NCBI RefSeq assembly: GCF_000227115.2
Contig: NC_016487.1
Coordinates: 124,001 to 188,000, forward strand
Length of the DNA stretch: 64,000 nucleotides
Reading direction: 5' to 3'
From: Naumovozyma dairenensis CBS 421
Lineage: Eukaryota > Ascomycota > Saccharomycetes > Saccharomycetales > Saccharomycetaceae
The translations under genes were made by a program, and so were the position numbers. The notes under the pieces were generated by a model that was not told the DNA's origin, did not search any database, and was given only the letters and a program-made list of their open reading frames with translations. Numbering within the stretch: position 1 is the first letter of the stretch; each line of letters begins with the position of its first letter. Shown here piece by piece: positions 49,675 to 59,976 of this stretch.

Positions 49675-51189
49675 CTATAAAGCATTTAATAAAATCAAAG
49701 CAAATACCCAGTAAACTAAAGATCTAAAATCTCTTAATAGTAACGCAAAGATAGCGAGTGATATGAATGGCCACATCTGACCTGGGAAAAGGCGCGTTAA
49801 AATTAATTGTAAAATCAAATTAAAGATAGGTCCTACAACGTTTTCCCATTGGTAGGTATATTTAGGTTTCCAGATTAATTTTTCAATTATATCTTCGAAT
49901 GATTGAGTCATGGAATCGCGAGAAAAATGTTTCTTAACTCTATTTGGTCCACTTTTTCCAAAATTAATTTTAGAATTAGGGTCCTTTTGCAGAACGATCC
50001 ATTCATCAATAACTTTTGCCCAACGTTCTGGTTTGGGATCTCTTAGCCAGCCTGTTGCAGCGGAATCGTTCCTTCCTGGAATTAAAGTTTCAACTGTTTC
50101 TAATGGACCACCAGATGTTGTTGCTAAGACAGGTTTCCCATGTTTCATTGCTTCCACAGGAACTATACCGAAATGTTCATTTGTTGGAGTATATAATAAC
50201 ATTTCTGTTTTATTTAACAATAATTCTTTTAAGGATGTAGAAATAGAAGTTAAAAAGATAATTTTACTGTGTTTGGCTGTAAACATATCTAAATCTTTAT
50301 TTCTTTCAAATTCAGGATAAAATATCGTTGAATATGATAACTTTAATATATCAGCTTCCCTTTGCAGTTCCTTTAAGCAAATAACGTTTTCAATGACCCT
50401 TTCATCGTAACCACCACATATTAATAATTTAGCATTATCATTCTTTGATTCTCCTGATAGGGCAAATGATTTCAATGCTAAGAGTATATTTTTGGCCCTA
50501 TCGAACCTATTAATACTTAAATAGAATTTATCTTCCGGATTTAATAAATGACTGAATAATTTTTCATCTCCCTCATTTATTGGATCGTTAGATAAACTAA
50601 CGCATGGATAAATGACATCTGGTTCAGTATCGTTCAAATATTTGAAAGCCCTATGATACATTGATTTCGTAAAATTGGAGTTGACGACAACATGATCTGC
50701 TGTACTAATAGTGAACTGCTCAATTAAATCAAATGGGATACGATATAACTTCTTTAGGAGACTATCTCTTTTGGTCAAATATTGGTCAGGGAAATGACAA
50801 TAGAATAAAGTGACAGCAGAAGTATATTTATGCAATAATATAAGACAAGTTGACAATTGATCAACTATGAAGACGTCATAGTTAATGGCCTTCTTGGTGA
50901 GGAGCAGCTGTGAAGTCAAAAATATTTGTCTTATAGTAGCACAAACGATAGCGAATTTACCATATATGTGAGTTGGTAAATGATCTCCGATGACTTCTAC
51001 TTCAATGGTGCCATCTTTAATTTCCTCAAAACAGTGTGATTTATCGCAATGGCTTGTGTATATGATGACTTTGTTGCCCTGTTGTTGCAAACCTAAGGCA
51101 GCGTCCACGATCAATCGTTCTGCGCCCCCAATACCTAAATCTGGATGAATAAATGCAATTGATACAGAACCCTCTTTCGAATTCGACAT
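49675..51189 (-). CDS. ALG2: Alpha-1,3/1,6-mannosyltransferase Alg2
   Basis: Alg2 adds the second and third mannoses to the dolichol-linked oligosaccharide on the cytosolic face of the ER. The 504 residues match 503 in S. cerevisiae. The GT4 fold begins with IAFIHPDLGIGGAERLIVDA, which includes the GGAE donor-site loop. YLSINRFDRAKNILLALKSF follows, and the E-x7-E element is EHFGIVPVEAMKHGKPVLAT. Two hydrophobic stretches at the C-terminus (about 450-503) are membrane associated. No signal peptide is expected or seen. It is convergent with SGF73, as YGL065C is with YGL066W. Confidence 0.97.
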   Translation of the reverse strand: MSNSKEGSVSIAFIHPDLGIGGAERLIVDAALGLQQQGNKVIIYTSHCDKSHCFEEIKDGTIEVEVIGDHLPTHIYGKFAIVCATIRQIFLTSQLLLTKKAINYDVFIVDQLSTCLILLHKYTSAVTLFYCHFPDQYLTKRDSLLKKLYRIPFDLIEQFTISTADHVVVNSNFTKSMYHRAFKYLNDTEPDVIYPCVSLSNDPINEGDEKLFSHLLNPEDKFYLSINRFDRAKNILLALKSFALSGESKNDNAKLLICGGYDERVIENVICLKELQREADILKLSYSTIFYPEFERNKDLDMFTAKHSKIIFLTSISTSLKELLLNKTEMLLYTPTNEHFGIVPVEAMKHGKPVLATTSGGPLETVETLIPGRNDSAATGWLRDPKPERWAKVIDEWIVLQKDPNSKINFGKSGPNRVKKHFSRDSMTQSFEDIIEKLIWKPKYTYQWENVVGPIFNLILQLILTRLFPGQMWPFISLAIFALLLRDFRSLVYWVFALILLNAL

Positions 51190-51764
51190 GATATATTTAA
51201 GATAATTATTGGTAGATTGAATATCTTAATTGACGGATATCCTTACTGCTTTTTGGGAGTAATATTATTCCCCAAGTACCAGATGAACTGATGTATATAT
51301 ATATGTAATTTCAGTTCGGTTATTTTTCACTTCCAGATTTCTGACACCTAAGAAACCCTCCGCGGAAAATAAAAAATCGCCACATATCTTGTTTCTGGAA
51401 GGTAGTGGATAAATTTGAATATGAATTTGAATATAATCATCTGCTTGTAGTTTTTGGTTGTATCTTGATAAAATATTAACGAAAAATGTTAATTGGAAAT
51501 CAGTTTAGTTTTCTATGTGAGCTTTCCCTCAAATTGGGCTTCTTCTTGATCCACTTTATGGAAGCAGAAAACGCTTGGAATATAATGATATAGGAAATCT
51601 CACCAATTTCTGGGAAGAATCACTTTTAAAATGAATATTAAGATTGTGTATGATATTATATTACTCTATACTTTATGTATTTCCGATATTTTTATTTACA
51701 AGATAGGTATACTAGATAATTAACGTTTAACTTAGTTTGAGCAGTTTCTTTTTTGATTATTTTA
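51190..51764. promoter_or_regulatory. ALG2 promoter and MRH4 3' region
   Basis: This 575 bp spacer has an (AT)n run near 51293-51304. No regulatory site is strong enough to name, and no gene was seen. Confidence 0.5.
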
Positions 51765-53567
51765 TTATGTCAATGATTTATTCTTCCTTATAATCGATGG
51801 AATAGCCTTTGCCCATGACCTAGTTTTATTATCTATAATCATAAACACCCTGCCACGTTGTTTCATTCTACTTGTTCTACCTACACGATGAACTAAATCG
51901 ATGGACGTTTTGGGAACATCATATAATATAATATTCTTTATTCCTTGGAAGTTCAACCCTCTTGCCATAAGATCTGTAGTCACTAGTACCCTTATTGGCA
52001 ACGCATCAGATAAAGTCACTGTATGATCCTCCTGGGCGTTGTCCATAGATGTATCGAGGATAATATTTGAGTTTGGAATTTTAACTTCATTAGTATGGTT
52101 AGTTTCCATGGAAGGATGATTTTCTTGATCAACCATTTCATTTTGTACATCAGATTGTTGAGCACTCTCGTTAGTTAATTGCTTTGGAGAGTTTATAAAG
52201 ACCTTTAACTTCTGGAGCCGCTCTTCAGCAGAATCACTACCAGTTAGCCCAACTGAATGGTGACCGTACTTACTATTCAACAATTCAACCACTTTAGGAA
52301 CGTGCTTCTTTTCATTAACAAAGACTATACATCTTTTTTCTAGTCCTGGTTCAGTTCCATCATGCATTATTGCATATAATATTTGGGCTAAAACTTTCAT
52401 CTTGGATCCTTTAAACGGATTTAACGAAGCATTAATAATCTTAAAATTCAATGATTGAGGTAATTTATGTAGTCTTGGTGTAGAAATTGATGTCACAGTA
52501 GGAAATAATCTTTCTAGCGTCTTATTAAATTCATTGGGAATAGTAGCAGAACAAAAAATTAAATGATTGGTATTAGGCATGTTTTTAATAGTATGATATG
52601 TATCTTCTACCCATGACCTATCTAATAAAGTGTCTGCTTCATCAAGTACAACAAATTTCACTTGAGATAAAATTTTATCTGGTCTACTAATCACACGTAT
52701 CTTGAATAAAGATAGAAGTTTTGCCGGAGTAGTGACTAGAATGTCAATTCGTGATTTCAATTTCTCTATGAATTCTTCGTGTGATGTTCCACTACCCCAT
52801 TTATACGTATGAAAATTCAAAGAATCCTCTGTATTCTTTATCGTGCTATATACTTGATGGACTAATTCGTGTGTTGGGACTAATATAACAGATCGAATAA
52901 TGGCATTATCCTTGATGGAGTTCCAAACATCGGGGGTTTCTAGTTCTTGTCGTTTCAAATAATCCATTAACGGTATTAAATAAGCCATCGTTTTCCCCGA
53001 TCCAGTTTCAGCTGCAATAGCATTTAATTTTAACTTAGGCGCCATCAAGTCTTTAGATAGTTTCTTGATTGTCAATACCTGAATGGGAGATGGTCTAATG
53101 CTTTTTCTAAACGATTCAATCTCCTCCGACATTTTCATACTCTTAATCAAAGATTCATTGACTATGATATCTTTGGCTGCCGCCCTCACAGCAGGCAAAA
53201 TCTTCAAGTGCTCGAATTCAGTGATCTTCTCGATCAATGAAGCATCTCTCTCAGCATCCTCATCTAAGATCTCTTTCAACCCGCCAAATTCACCATATTT
53301 AAAGGACATCTGTTGTTGCACACTATTATGATTCTTATCGCTCTTCCGCCTAGTATTATAAAGATCAGTAAATTGGTTAGAGCTTACGTCCTTTTTATTA
53401 CCTTTACCATATGAGTTAGTAAATCTAGTTCCTTTTTTGTTGTTATAATTTCCATCTTTGCTATTACCTACAGATTTAGCTAGTCTGAACGCTTTCTTGG
53501 CCTTAGGGATAGAAGTTCTTTTACCACCACTTAGTAAAGGATTGACAGCCAATCGAAACAACCCCAT
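51765..53567 (-). CDS. MRH4: Mitochondrial DEAD-box RNA helicase Mrh4
   Basis: Mrh4 is a matrix RNA helicase needed for late assembly of the mitochondrial large ribosomal subunit. The product has 600 residues (561 in S. cerevisiae), the surplus lying partly in an insert at about 455-520 within the second RecA domain. The N-terminus (MGLFRLAVNPLLSGGKRTSI) is a basic presequence-like segment. Helicase motifs seen are Q-motif region RPSPIQVLTI, motif I AAETGSGKT, motif II VLDEADTLLDRSW, motif III SATIP, motif V TTDLMARGLNF and motif VI HRVGRTSRMKQRGRV. All key residues for ATP hydrolysis are present. Position matches YGL064C. Confidence 0.95.
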   Translation of the reverse strand: MGLFRLAVNPLLSGGKRTSIPKAKKAFRLAKSVGNSKDGNYNNKKGTRFTNSYGKGNKKDVSSNQFTDLYNTRRKSDKNHNSVQQQMSFKYGEFGGLKEILDEDAERDASLIEKITEFEHLKILPAVRAAAKDIIVNESLIKSMKMSEEIESFRKSIRPSPIQVLTIKKLSKDLMAPKLKLNAIAAETGSGKTMAYLIPLMDYLKRQELETPDVWNSIKDNAIIRSVILVPTHELVHQVYSTIKNTEDSLNFHTYKWGSGTSHEEFIEKLKSRIDILVTTPAKLLSLFKIRVISRPDKILSQVKFVVLDEADTLLDRSWVEDTYHTIKNMPNTNHLIFCSATIPNEFNKTLERLFPTVTSISTPRLHKLPQSLNFKIINASLNPFKGSKMKVLAQILYAIMHDGTEPGLEKRCIVFVNEKKHVPKVVELLNSKYGHHSVGLTGSDSAEERLQKLKVFINSPKQLTNESAQQSDVQNEMVDQENHPSMETNHTNEVKIPNSNIILDTSMDNAQEDHTVTLSDALPIRVLVTTDLMARGLNFQGIKNIILYDVPKTSIDLVHRVGRTSRMKQRGRVFMIIDNKTRSWAKAIPSIIRKNKSLT

Positions 53568-54141
53568 TAAATTCTCGACTCTTTATCACTTTCTTGGTTA
53601 TATTAAACTTACAATGCTTATTAGTTCACCTATATTTTTTGAAGGTGTATCCAATTTTTGAAGTTTTAATGCGAAATAATGGATAATCTAGAACGTCCGC
53701 AGGAGAATACCTAACAATCTTTGACGACTGAAGGAATCAGATTTTCAACCCAAAGAGGATTTTATTTTACGGAGGTTTGGTGCTTATTGTGTTGGAAAAG
53801 ATAAAATACACTTACTTATATACCAAAGATTGTTTTGCAAAAAAATCAACTATGTAAGAACGAAAGTAAAACTGTAAAGTTAATATTATATTATGGTTAA
53901 TAAAAAATGGTATATTTAATGTATAGATGAATGATATAGATAATTAGAATAATGGACCAAAAAGCAGAGATTGCTCATAACAGATGATGATTAAGTATAG
54001 GGAAAGAAAAATTAATGGAATATATTTTGGAAGATGGGTATCAAAACTATGCTTCTGTTGAAGATCAAATGATGAGAAAGATGTTGTAACAAAATCAATG
54101 ATAACGTCTGAAGCGAAATGATGTTCTCCATTGAAATGGAA
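53568..54141. promoter_or_regulatory. MRH4 promoter and adhesin 3' region
   Basis: This 574 bp AT-rich spacer lies between two minus-strand genes, at the left edge of the adhesin insertion. No transposon scar or gene was seen. Confidence 0.5.
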
Positions 54142-56745
54142 TTAAAAAACGAAGGTAAAGAAGATGGACACTAATACGGTAAGTACAATATTGCTTGAAA
54201 TGATGGACGAAGCACCATTTTCTGAAGATATGATGGCAGCAGATGATGTTGGTTTGTCAGTATATTGTGGAATGGTACTTCTGATAGTAGACCCGGAATT
54301 GAATGCAAAACCACTACTGACAGAGTTTAATGACTGTGCTGGATTTATATGTACAGGGCTCTCAGATGGAGTTGATTTTGCAGATGTGGTAATAGATGGT
54401 GTATTGGTAACAATTGAGTTAGCCGCAGATGCAATTTGAATCTTACTAGCTTTATCACTAGTTGGATAAACTGTCAATACGTTTGTATTTGTTACAGAAC
54501 CAGCACGGATTGTTGAGAATGAATTAGGAACAAGTGTTTGGGTAGTAGATTTGATAATAACATTACCGGATTCGCCTGTTGCTGGATAGCATGATACAAC
54601 TTGAGTTTCAGTAATAGTATTTTTTGTGAGGACAGTAGTGGAAGGTTTTGGAATAGGAACAGAACTGGAGCCAACTAAAACAAATGTGGATTCGGCGGTT
54701 GCTACATGGCCTGACTTATCAGTGAGTGGACAGTAAGTTACAATCTGTGTGAAAACAACAGAATCAGTAGTGATGATAGTGCTTATAACGTCATCCGTTT
54801 TATGTTGGGTTGATTTATTGGTAACGATAGTACTACTATTATGGTACTTGGTCAATGTAGTGACAGTGACAGTGACATCTCCGTTCGAGTAAGTAGTTGG
54901 GTAGTACGAAACAACATCTGTTTCAGATGAACCATCACTGACAATAGTGGTGGTGTATGGGGCTGAGATCAATTCAGATGAAGAACCAACGAGAACATAA
55001 GTGGATTCGGCAGTAGTGACATGGCCAGAGGCATCGGTGGATGGAGAGTCTGAAACAACCTCGGTGACTGGAACAGTACCAATGGTGGTGACAGTGGTGT
55101 GCAAGTTGGAGTTAGAAGTAGAAGTAGATGACTTAGACTTGGTCAATGTGGTGACTGTGACAATGACATCCCCATTAGAGTCGGTGGTTGGGTAGTACGA
55201 AACAACATCTGTTTCAGAGGAACCATCACTGACAATAGTGGTGGTGTATGGGGCTGAGATCAATTCAGATGAAGAACCAACGAGAACATAAGTGGACTCA
55301 ACAGTAGTGACATGGCCAGAGGCGTCGGTGGATGGAGAGTCTGAAACAACCTCGGTTACCGGAACAGTACCAATGGAGGTGACAGTGGTGTGCAAGTTGG
55401 AGTTAGAAGTAGAACTGGAACTAGGACTGGAACTAGAACTGGAAGCAGAACTAGAACCAGAACTAGAACTAGATGACTTAGAGCCGTTGGACAAAGAAGA
55501 AGGGGAAGAAGCGCTAGAGGTCGAAGCCATTGAACTTTGACTACTTTGTGGGTAATATGTAGTAGTGATTGTACGGCCACTTTGTGTAATTGTGACAGTT
55601 ACCGGTTGAGGTGCTGTAATTGGTGGAGGGATGGTGGATACGGTGGAACCTACAACTGGGATCCCATCTGACTGAGTTGAGTAGAAAGAGACAATTTCAG
55701 ATATAGTTGACGTATTACTCACGATTGTTGTTGTGTATGGGGCTGGGATATCTAGAGGAGGGAATGGAATCCATGGAATTGGTTGACATACTGAACAGAC
55801 AGCTGGTCTAGAACTTGTAGGAGGTGGGCCTAGATATGCGAGACCATTATTAATAAGATCAGGAGTGATTGAATTACTAACACTTTTGACTTGGAATAAA
55901 GATGAATCATAGCCTAACCCAATATTGTAATCATGATAAATAAATGGGAAAAGATTTACTGACAATATACCGGTTTCAGAATCATAACTGGAACTCACTA
56001 CTGATGTTCTAAATGTAAGTGTATTACCGTTACCAAAACCTCTAACAATTATATTATCAGTTAGTGCATTACTTTCGGAATATAATGAGGAAGTTGTTGA
56101 AGACAAGTAAAATGTTTGATTTGTTGCAATAGCAGTATCTTTCCCTTGTATGACATACATAGAATTCACACCGATATCGAAACACCCATTACCATTAACG
56201 TCAGACTGTATAATGGATTTCATATTTTGTAAACAGATAGTACCATCATTGGTAATCGATTCGGATTTTAAATCTGCTTCACTTGAACCGATTGCATCTT
56301 GACTAAATTGAATCGTACCTGTATTAATCAAAGAGGTACTTGGATTAATATTAAAAGCGTTAGAAGTTCCTTTATAGGAACCTGCGAAAAACATTTGACC
56401 ATCATTTCTAAATGTTGAACCTCCAATAGTAGCCTCCATACCAGTTGTTGCATTTCTATTGTCAACAACGATTATACCAGTATTTTCAAGGTTGCCGTTA
56501 GTAGTCAGTGTCATACCTGCATCGGCAGTATTTGAATCAGAAATGTATAATCCACCGTTTACGGTTAGATCATTAGAAAAAGTTTGAGTAGACCCATGGA
56601 TCAAAGCAAGATACGCATCAGAATCGACTACGACAGGTTCACCAGTTGGAACTGAACCGTCTAAGACTGTATTTGTTGAAACTTCGTAAGCAAATGTGGA
56701 TGTAGCCAAAAGAGCATGAACCCATAAAAAGTTGTATTTTACCAT
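54142..56745 (-). CDS. GPI-anchored cell-wall adhesin with Hyr/Iff-type N-terminal domain
   Basis: This is a predicted surface protein of 867 residues with no counterpart at this place in S. cerevisiae. A signal peptide (about 1-19, YNFLWVHALLATSTFA) precedes a domain resembling the hyphally regulated cell-wall protein N-terminal domain (about 20-330). That domain has DAYLALIHGSTQTFSNDLTV, FRNDGQMFFAGSYKGTS and TNDGTICLQNM. A cysteine pair in CSVCQPIPWIPFPP marks its end. Ser/Thr-rich repeats with PYTTTIVS and SETDVVSYYPTT follow, including two near-identical 97-residue units. The C-terminus is a GPI signal, with NGASS and a hydrophobic tail (IVLTVLVSIFFTFVF). The domain structure suggests adhesion or flocculation; the ligand is unknown. 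Confidence 0.85.
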   Translation of the reverse strand: MVKYNFLWVHALLATSTFAYEVSTNTVLDGSVPTGEPVVVDSDAYLALIHGSTQTFSNDLTVNGGLYISDSNTADAGMTLTTNGNLENTGIIVVDNRNATTGMEATIGGSTFRNDGQMFFAGSYKGTSNAFNINPSTSLINTGTIQFSQDAIGSSEADLKSESITNDGTICLQNMKSIIQSDVNGNGCFDIGVNSMYVIQGKDTAIATNQTFYLSSTTSSLYSESNALTDNIIVRGFGNGNTLTFRTSVVSSSYDSETGILSVNLFPFIYHDYNIGLGYDSSLFQVKSVSNSITPDLINNGLAYLGPPPTSSRPAVCSVCQPIPWIPFPPLDIPAPYTTTIVSNTSTISEIVSFYSTQSDGIPVVGSTVSTIPPPITAPQPVTVTITQSGRTITTTYYPQSSQSSMASTSSASSPSSLSNGSKSSSSSSGSSSASSSSSSPSSSSTSNSNLHTTVTSIGTVPVTEVVSDSPSTDASGHVTTVESTYVLVGSSSELISAPYTTTIVSDGSSETDVVSYYPTTDSNGDVIVTVTTLTKSKSSTSTSNSNLHTTVTTIGTVPVTEVVSDSPSTDASGHVTTAESTYVLVGSSSELISAPYTTTIVSDGSSETDVVSYYPTTYSNGDVTVTVTTLTKYHNSSTIVTNKSTQHKTDDVISTIITTDSVVFTQIVTYCPLTDKSGHVATAESTFVLVGSSSVPIPKPSTTVLTKNTITETQVVSCYPATGESGNVIIKSTTQTLVPNSFSTIRAGSVTNTNVLTVYPTSDKASKIQIASAANSIVTNTPSITTSAKSTPSESPVHINPAQSLNSVSSGFAFNSGSTIRSTIPQYTDKPTSSAAIISSENGASSIISSNIVLTVLVSIFFTFVF
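54800..55420 (-). repeat. Tandem 291 bp repeat units in the adhesin
   Basis: A 291 bp unit (97 codons) is repeated nearly identically, for example positions 54901 onward against 55192 onward, with more diverged partial copies on both sides. Each unit contains LHTTVT-IGTVPVTEVVSDS and ISAPYTTTIVSDGSSETDVV. Period preserved in codons and low divergence point to recent unequal exchange. Edges are approximate. Confidence 0.75.
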
Positions 56746-59700
56746 TTTTCACGTGTATATTTTTTGCTAACTCGTGAGAAAGAGAAAAATCGATAAAACA
56801 GATCTATGGTTTCGTTCAGGATTCAGCAATTGTTGAAAAAGGAAAGTTAGATGAAAGGGCAAAATAGAGGATTAATTTGAAAGAAACAAGATTCTCTTGG
56901 ACCATAACAATATATATCAAAAAAAAAAATTTAGCATTTTTATGTGGGAGTAACGGATGGAAGAGATCAAAGAATCAGACATACCTTACTTGGAAATTAC
57001 TAAAATAGGTAAATATGTTTTTTTTTCTGTATTTTTCTCTTCTGTTTCGATTTCAAAGAGACATGGATTGTAGGCAATCTGCTTACATCTCTACTTTTTT
57101 TGAAGGCATGTACCTTCAATGTGAATAATACTGATATTCTATATGTTATTAACTCATGTATCATAAGAGTTCACGTAGAGGTGAATAAAATCGTAATATA
57201 GCGGCCAGAAAGTTTGAATATTTTATTTTATTTTTTCATTTTTCGAAACTTAATGAGTTGATAATAAATCCTAACAACTGTAGGTACATATGTTAAAAAA
57301 ACGTGACAATGCAGGGGCCTACAAGAAAAAACTTCGAAGAATGAACGACTGTCATGTTCTCTGTGAAGAAATGACAGTTTGGTTCTTGAATGGTCCAAAA
57401 CCTTAAAGGTTAATTCAGAGAAAATAAGCGACCTGTTCATATTTGTTATGTCGTTTTTCCTCGTAACAGACAGACGCCATGCATTGTGTGTGGATTACAT
57501 CATTCTCTGGGGGGGAGTGCGCCTGGAGAGTATTATCTGAAAACGCACTTTAACGTTATTGATAGACTGTGCGTGCGCGGAAACTTTAATTTTACCGCAC
57601 CCACATAAACACGTACATCTGAGGGGGGAGCACTCTGATTATTATACGTACAGGAAATCTAGAAAAAAGCGCGTTTCCTGATTCTGTCGTGCACCTGCAG
57701 CAGCTCCTTCGTTAAAGCAGAGTATATCATATCAAAGTATTCCCCACCAGGGGTGTTCTGTTTGCCGTGGCCTTATCGGATCCATCATCCTAGAAGCACT
57801 ATACAGAATACGCAGGAGCATCATATTTTTTTAATACAATGTCAAAAAAGAAGCAGAACCCCATGGTTTAATACTTTATCTATATTCTATCGATATTCTA
57901 TCGATAAAGTATTCTGTGTATAGTACTTTTTTGCCCCTTCGAAAGTGTAATGAACCATGATATAAAATCCATTCAATGGAGAACTTTAACGTTTTTTATT
58001 TACACGTTGTAGTAAGATGTCTTAACGGCAGATTGGAAAACTGACCAATTTTGATGGTAGTATGTAACGTTAGTGTATTAGCCCCTCCAAACCGAAATGG
58101 ATCCGTCAAAAAACTTCTTAACGACATCCACTTGAGTACGTACCTTTTTTCCCAGGAAAATTCGGCTTTGCGATTAAGTAATATAGATATGTGTGGAATT
58201 ACAACTTATCTCCGGATGCATAGTAATGTGGGTGCCATTCGGTGTATGTACGTATGTGTATGTTTTCCAAAATATTTAGACGTAGAAATTCTGCAAGTTT
58301 TGCCTTTGTTCTTTCAGACCCTACCTATACTGGTAATATATACATGTGTGCCTCGATGTAGGGGGCTCACTGGGGGGCTATAATTTAACGAAAACTCAGA
58401 CCAATACTTGTCAGTTTTCAGTTTGCTATCAGTTTCCTTTTCCTCCTTCTGTGTTTTCTTTTTCCTTTGAATTTTCCAGGAAACTCGCTCGACGTTAGCC
58501 TCCGCGATTGTTCCTAAGCTCGCAACGTTCCGAGGAAAAAACAGTCGCCTCAAATGGTAACAGTAAAAGTGGAAGGTTCTTATTTGCGTTCTCGAAGGAA
58601 ACAAATTGGACTGTCGAAGAGCTGAAGTGGGTATGTTATTATCAGGAAAGTTTAATCCAAACAAGTGAGGCAAGGAAAAACTTTACCGTATTTATCCCTT
58701 CTTCTAAGAATGCCTTGGGGTGTACTCTATTCTCGATGGGAAAACCCTCCGACTATAGTCGAAATAACGACTGGGAGATCATTCTGAACGGTCTACATAC
58801 GTATCTCACGTAAAAAAGTGCTCTCACCTGCTACATACCTTCGAATATCAATTAAATGTTTAGTAATTTCAACATTTCTACTTGGATTGAACATTTCTTT
58901 GAAATGAGCGTCATAAATCAAAAAAAGGTTTTCAAAATGGACTGAATTTGTTCATTTTGGAAATAGGCTTATGAATTAGTGTTAGCTGTAGGGTATATTG
59001 GCAGTTAAAACAAATTCTATCATCAAACGCTGGAATTAGATTAGCTAATATCTTTTAAGTAATCATTCTTATTTGTTTAGTTATCAGTGTAGAGCAAACG
59101 CCAGCAGTATTGTGTGATTTTATCTTCTTATGCAGAATTTCCTTCCAAAATTATCCAAGGAGGAAGTTCTAAAAGAATATTATTATTTTTCTGTTTATAT
59201 TTGGAGTAATAAAATTGTACTTTCAATATTAGGTTCGAAATTTGGAAAAGTTTAATAGTTTGGAGTGAAAAGTAAATAAATTAACTAAAATAGGCACTAA
59301 ATAATTTTAGAAACTTCTCCCTTCTAAAATTACCAAAGATACGGACTTCATTTTTCCTATAAGCAAGAAAATAAAACTACCATGCCACAAACCAAAGTAC
59401 GAACAATTCTTGGTAGTTAACTATGTGGACATGGCTAATACCTTGATATCACAAATTTTTTGAACAGTATACCATTAATACAGTTTATGGTTCCTTTTAA
59501 ATAGTATACATCCTGCATTTTTCATAATCCAAGTGTGAAAAAGTCACTCTACAAATAAATAGTATCCTTTATTAAAACAAAAATTGGCAATAAAAAGAGG
59601 TTTTGCTCTTTAAAAAGGATCCGAGATTTCCATAACAGTTTTTCTTTCGAATGTTTACCAGAAAGAACCTTCTCATACGGAACTTATTCCCATAAACTGT

Positions 59701-59976
59701 TTCCTCTAGGTCTGTCTTACAGTGGGTTCTTTTAATTTACGCTATCCTTTTCAAAATCCAATACGTCAGATATTTAATGGCTGTCATTATTTTTCGGACA
59801 CAAATTATCTAACGCTCAACAAAGTAAAATCTTACTTTTCGTTGTTTAGTTCACTCCAGCTCTTCAACAACCACAACCACGCAGGACGTAGAGAAATACT
59901 TATAAAAGAACCATTTTGGACCAAGATAATAATGCTATCAGAGGCCAGTTGTATGACCTTGGCAAGTTAGAATGAT
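56746..59976. promoter_or_regulatory. Very long spacer, adhesin / PUS2
   Basis: This 3.2 kb divergent spacer is the longest gene-free stretch in the window. ORFs at 58051-58383, 58314-58673, 58508-58813 and 59722-59970 overlap or lack any recognisable feature. It has G7 runs near 57509 and 57620, and a palindrome at 57870-57913. Adhesin genes often have long regulatory regions, which is the most likely reason for the length. Confidence 0.5.
57870..57913. repeat. Inverted repeat with internal direct repeat
   Basis: AATACTTTATC (57870-57880) is perfectly complementary to GATAAAGTATT (57903-57913). Between them TATTCTATCGA is present twice in part. It can form an 11 bp stem or bind a dimeric regulator. 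Confidence 0.6.

Noticed and set aside
58051..58813. Overlapping ORFs of 101-119 codons in the adhesin upstream region
   Set aside because: They overlap on both strands, and none has recognisable motifs or a typical yeast coding composition.
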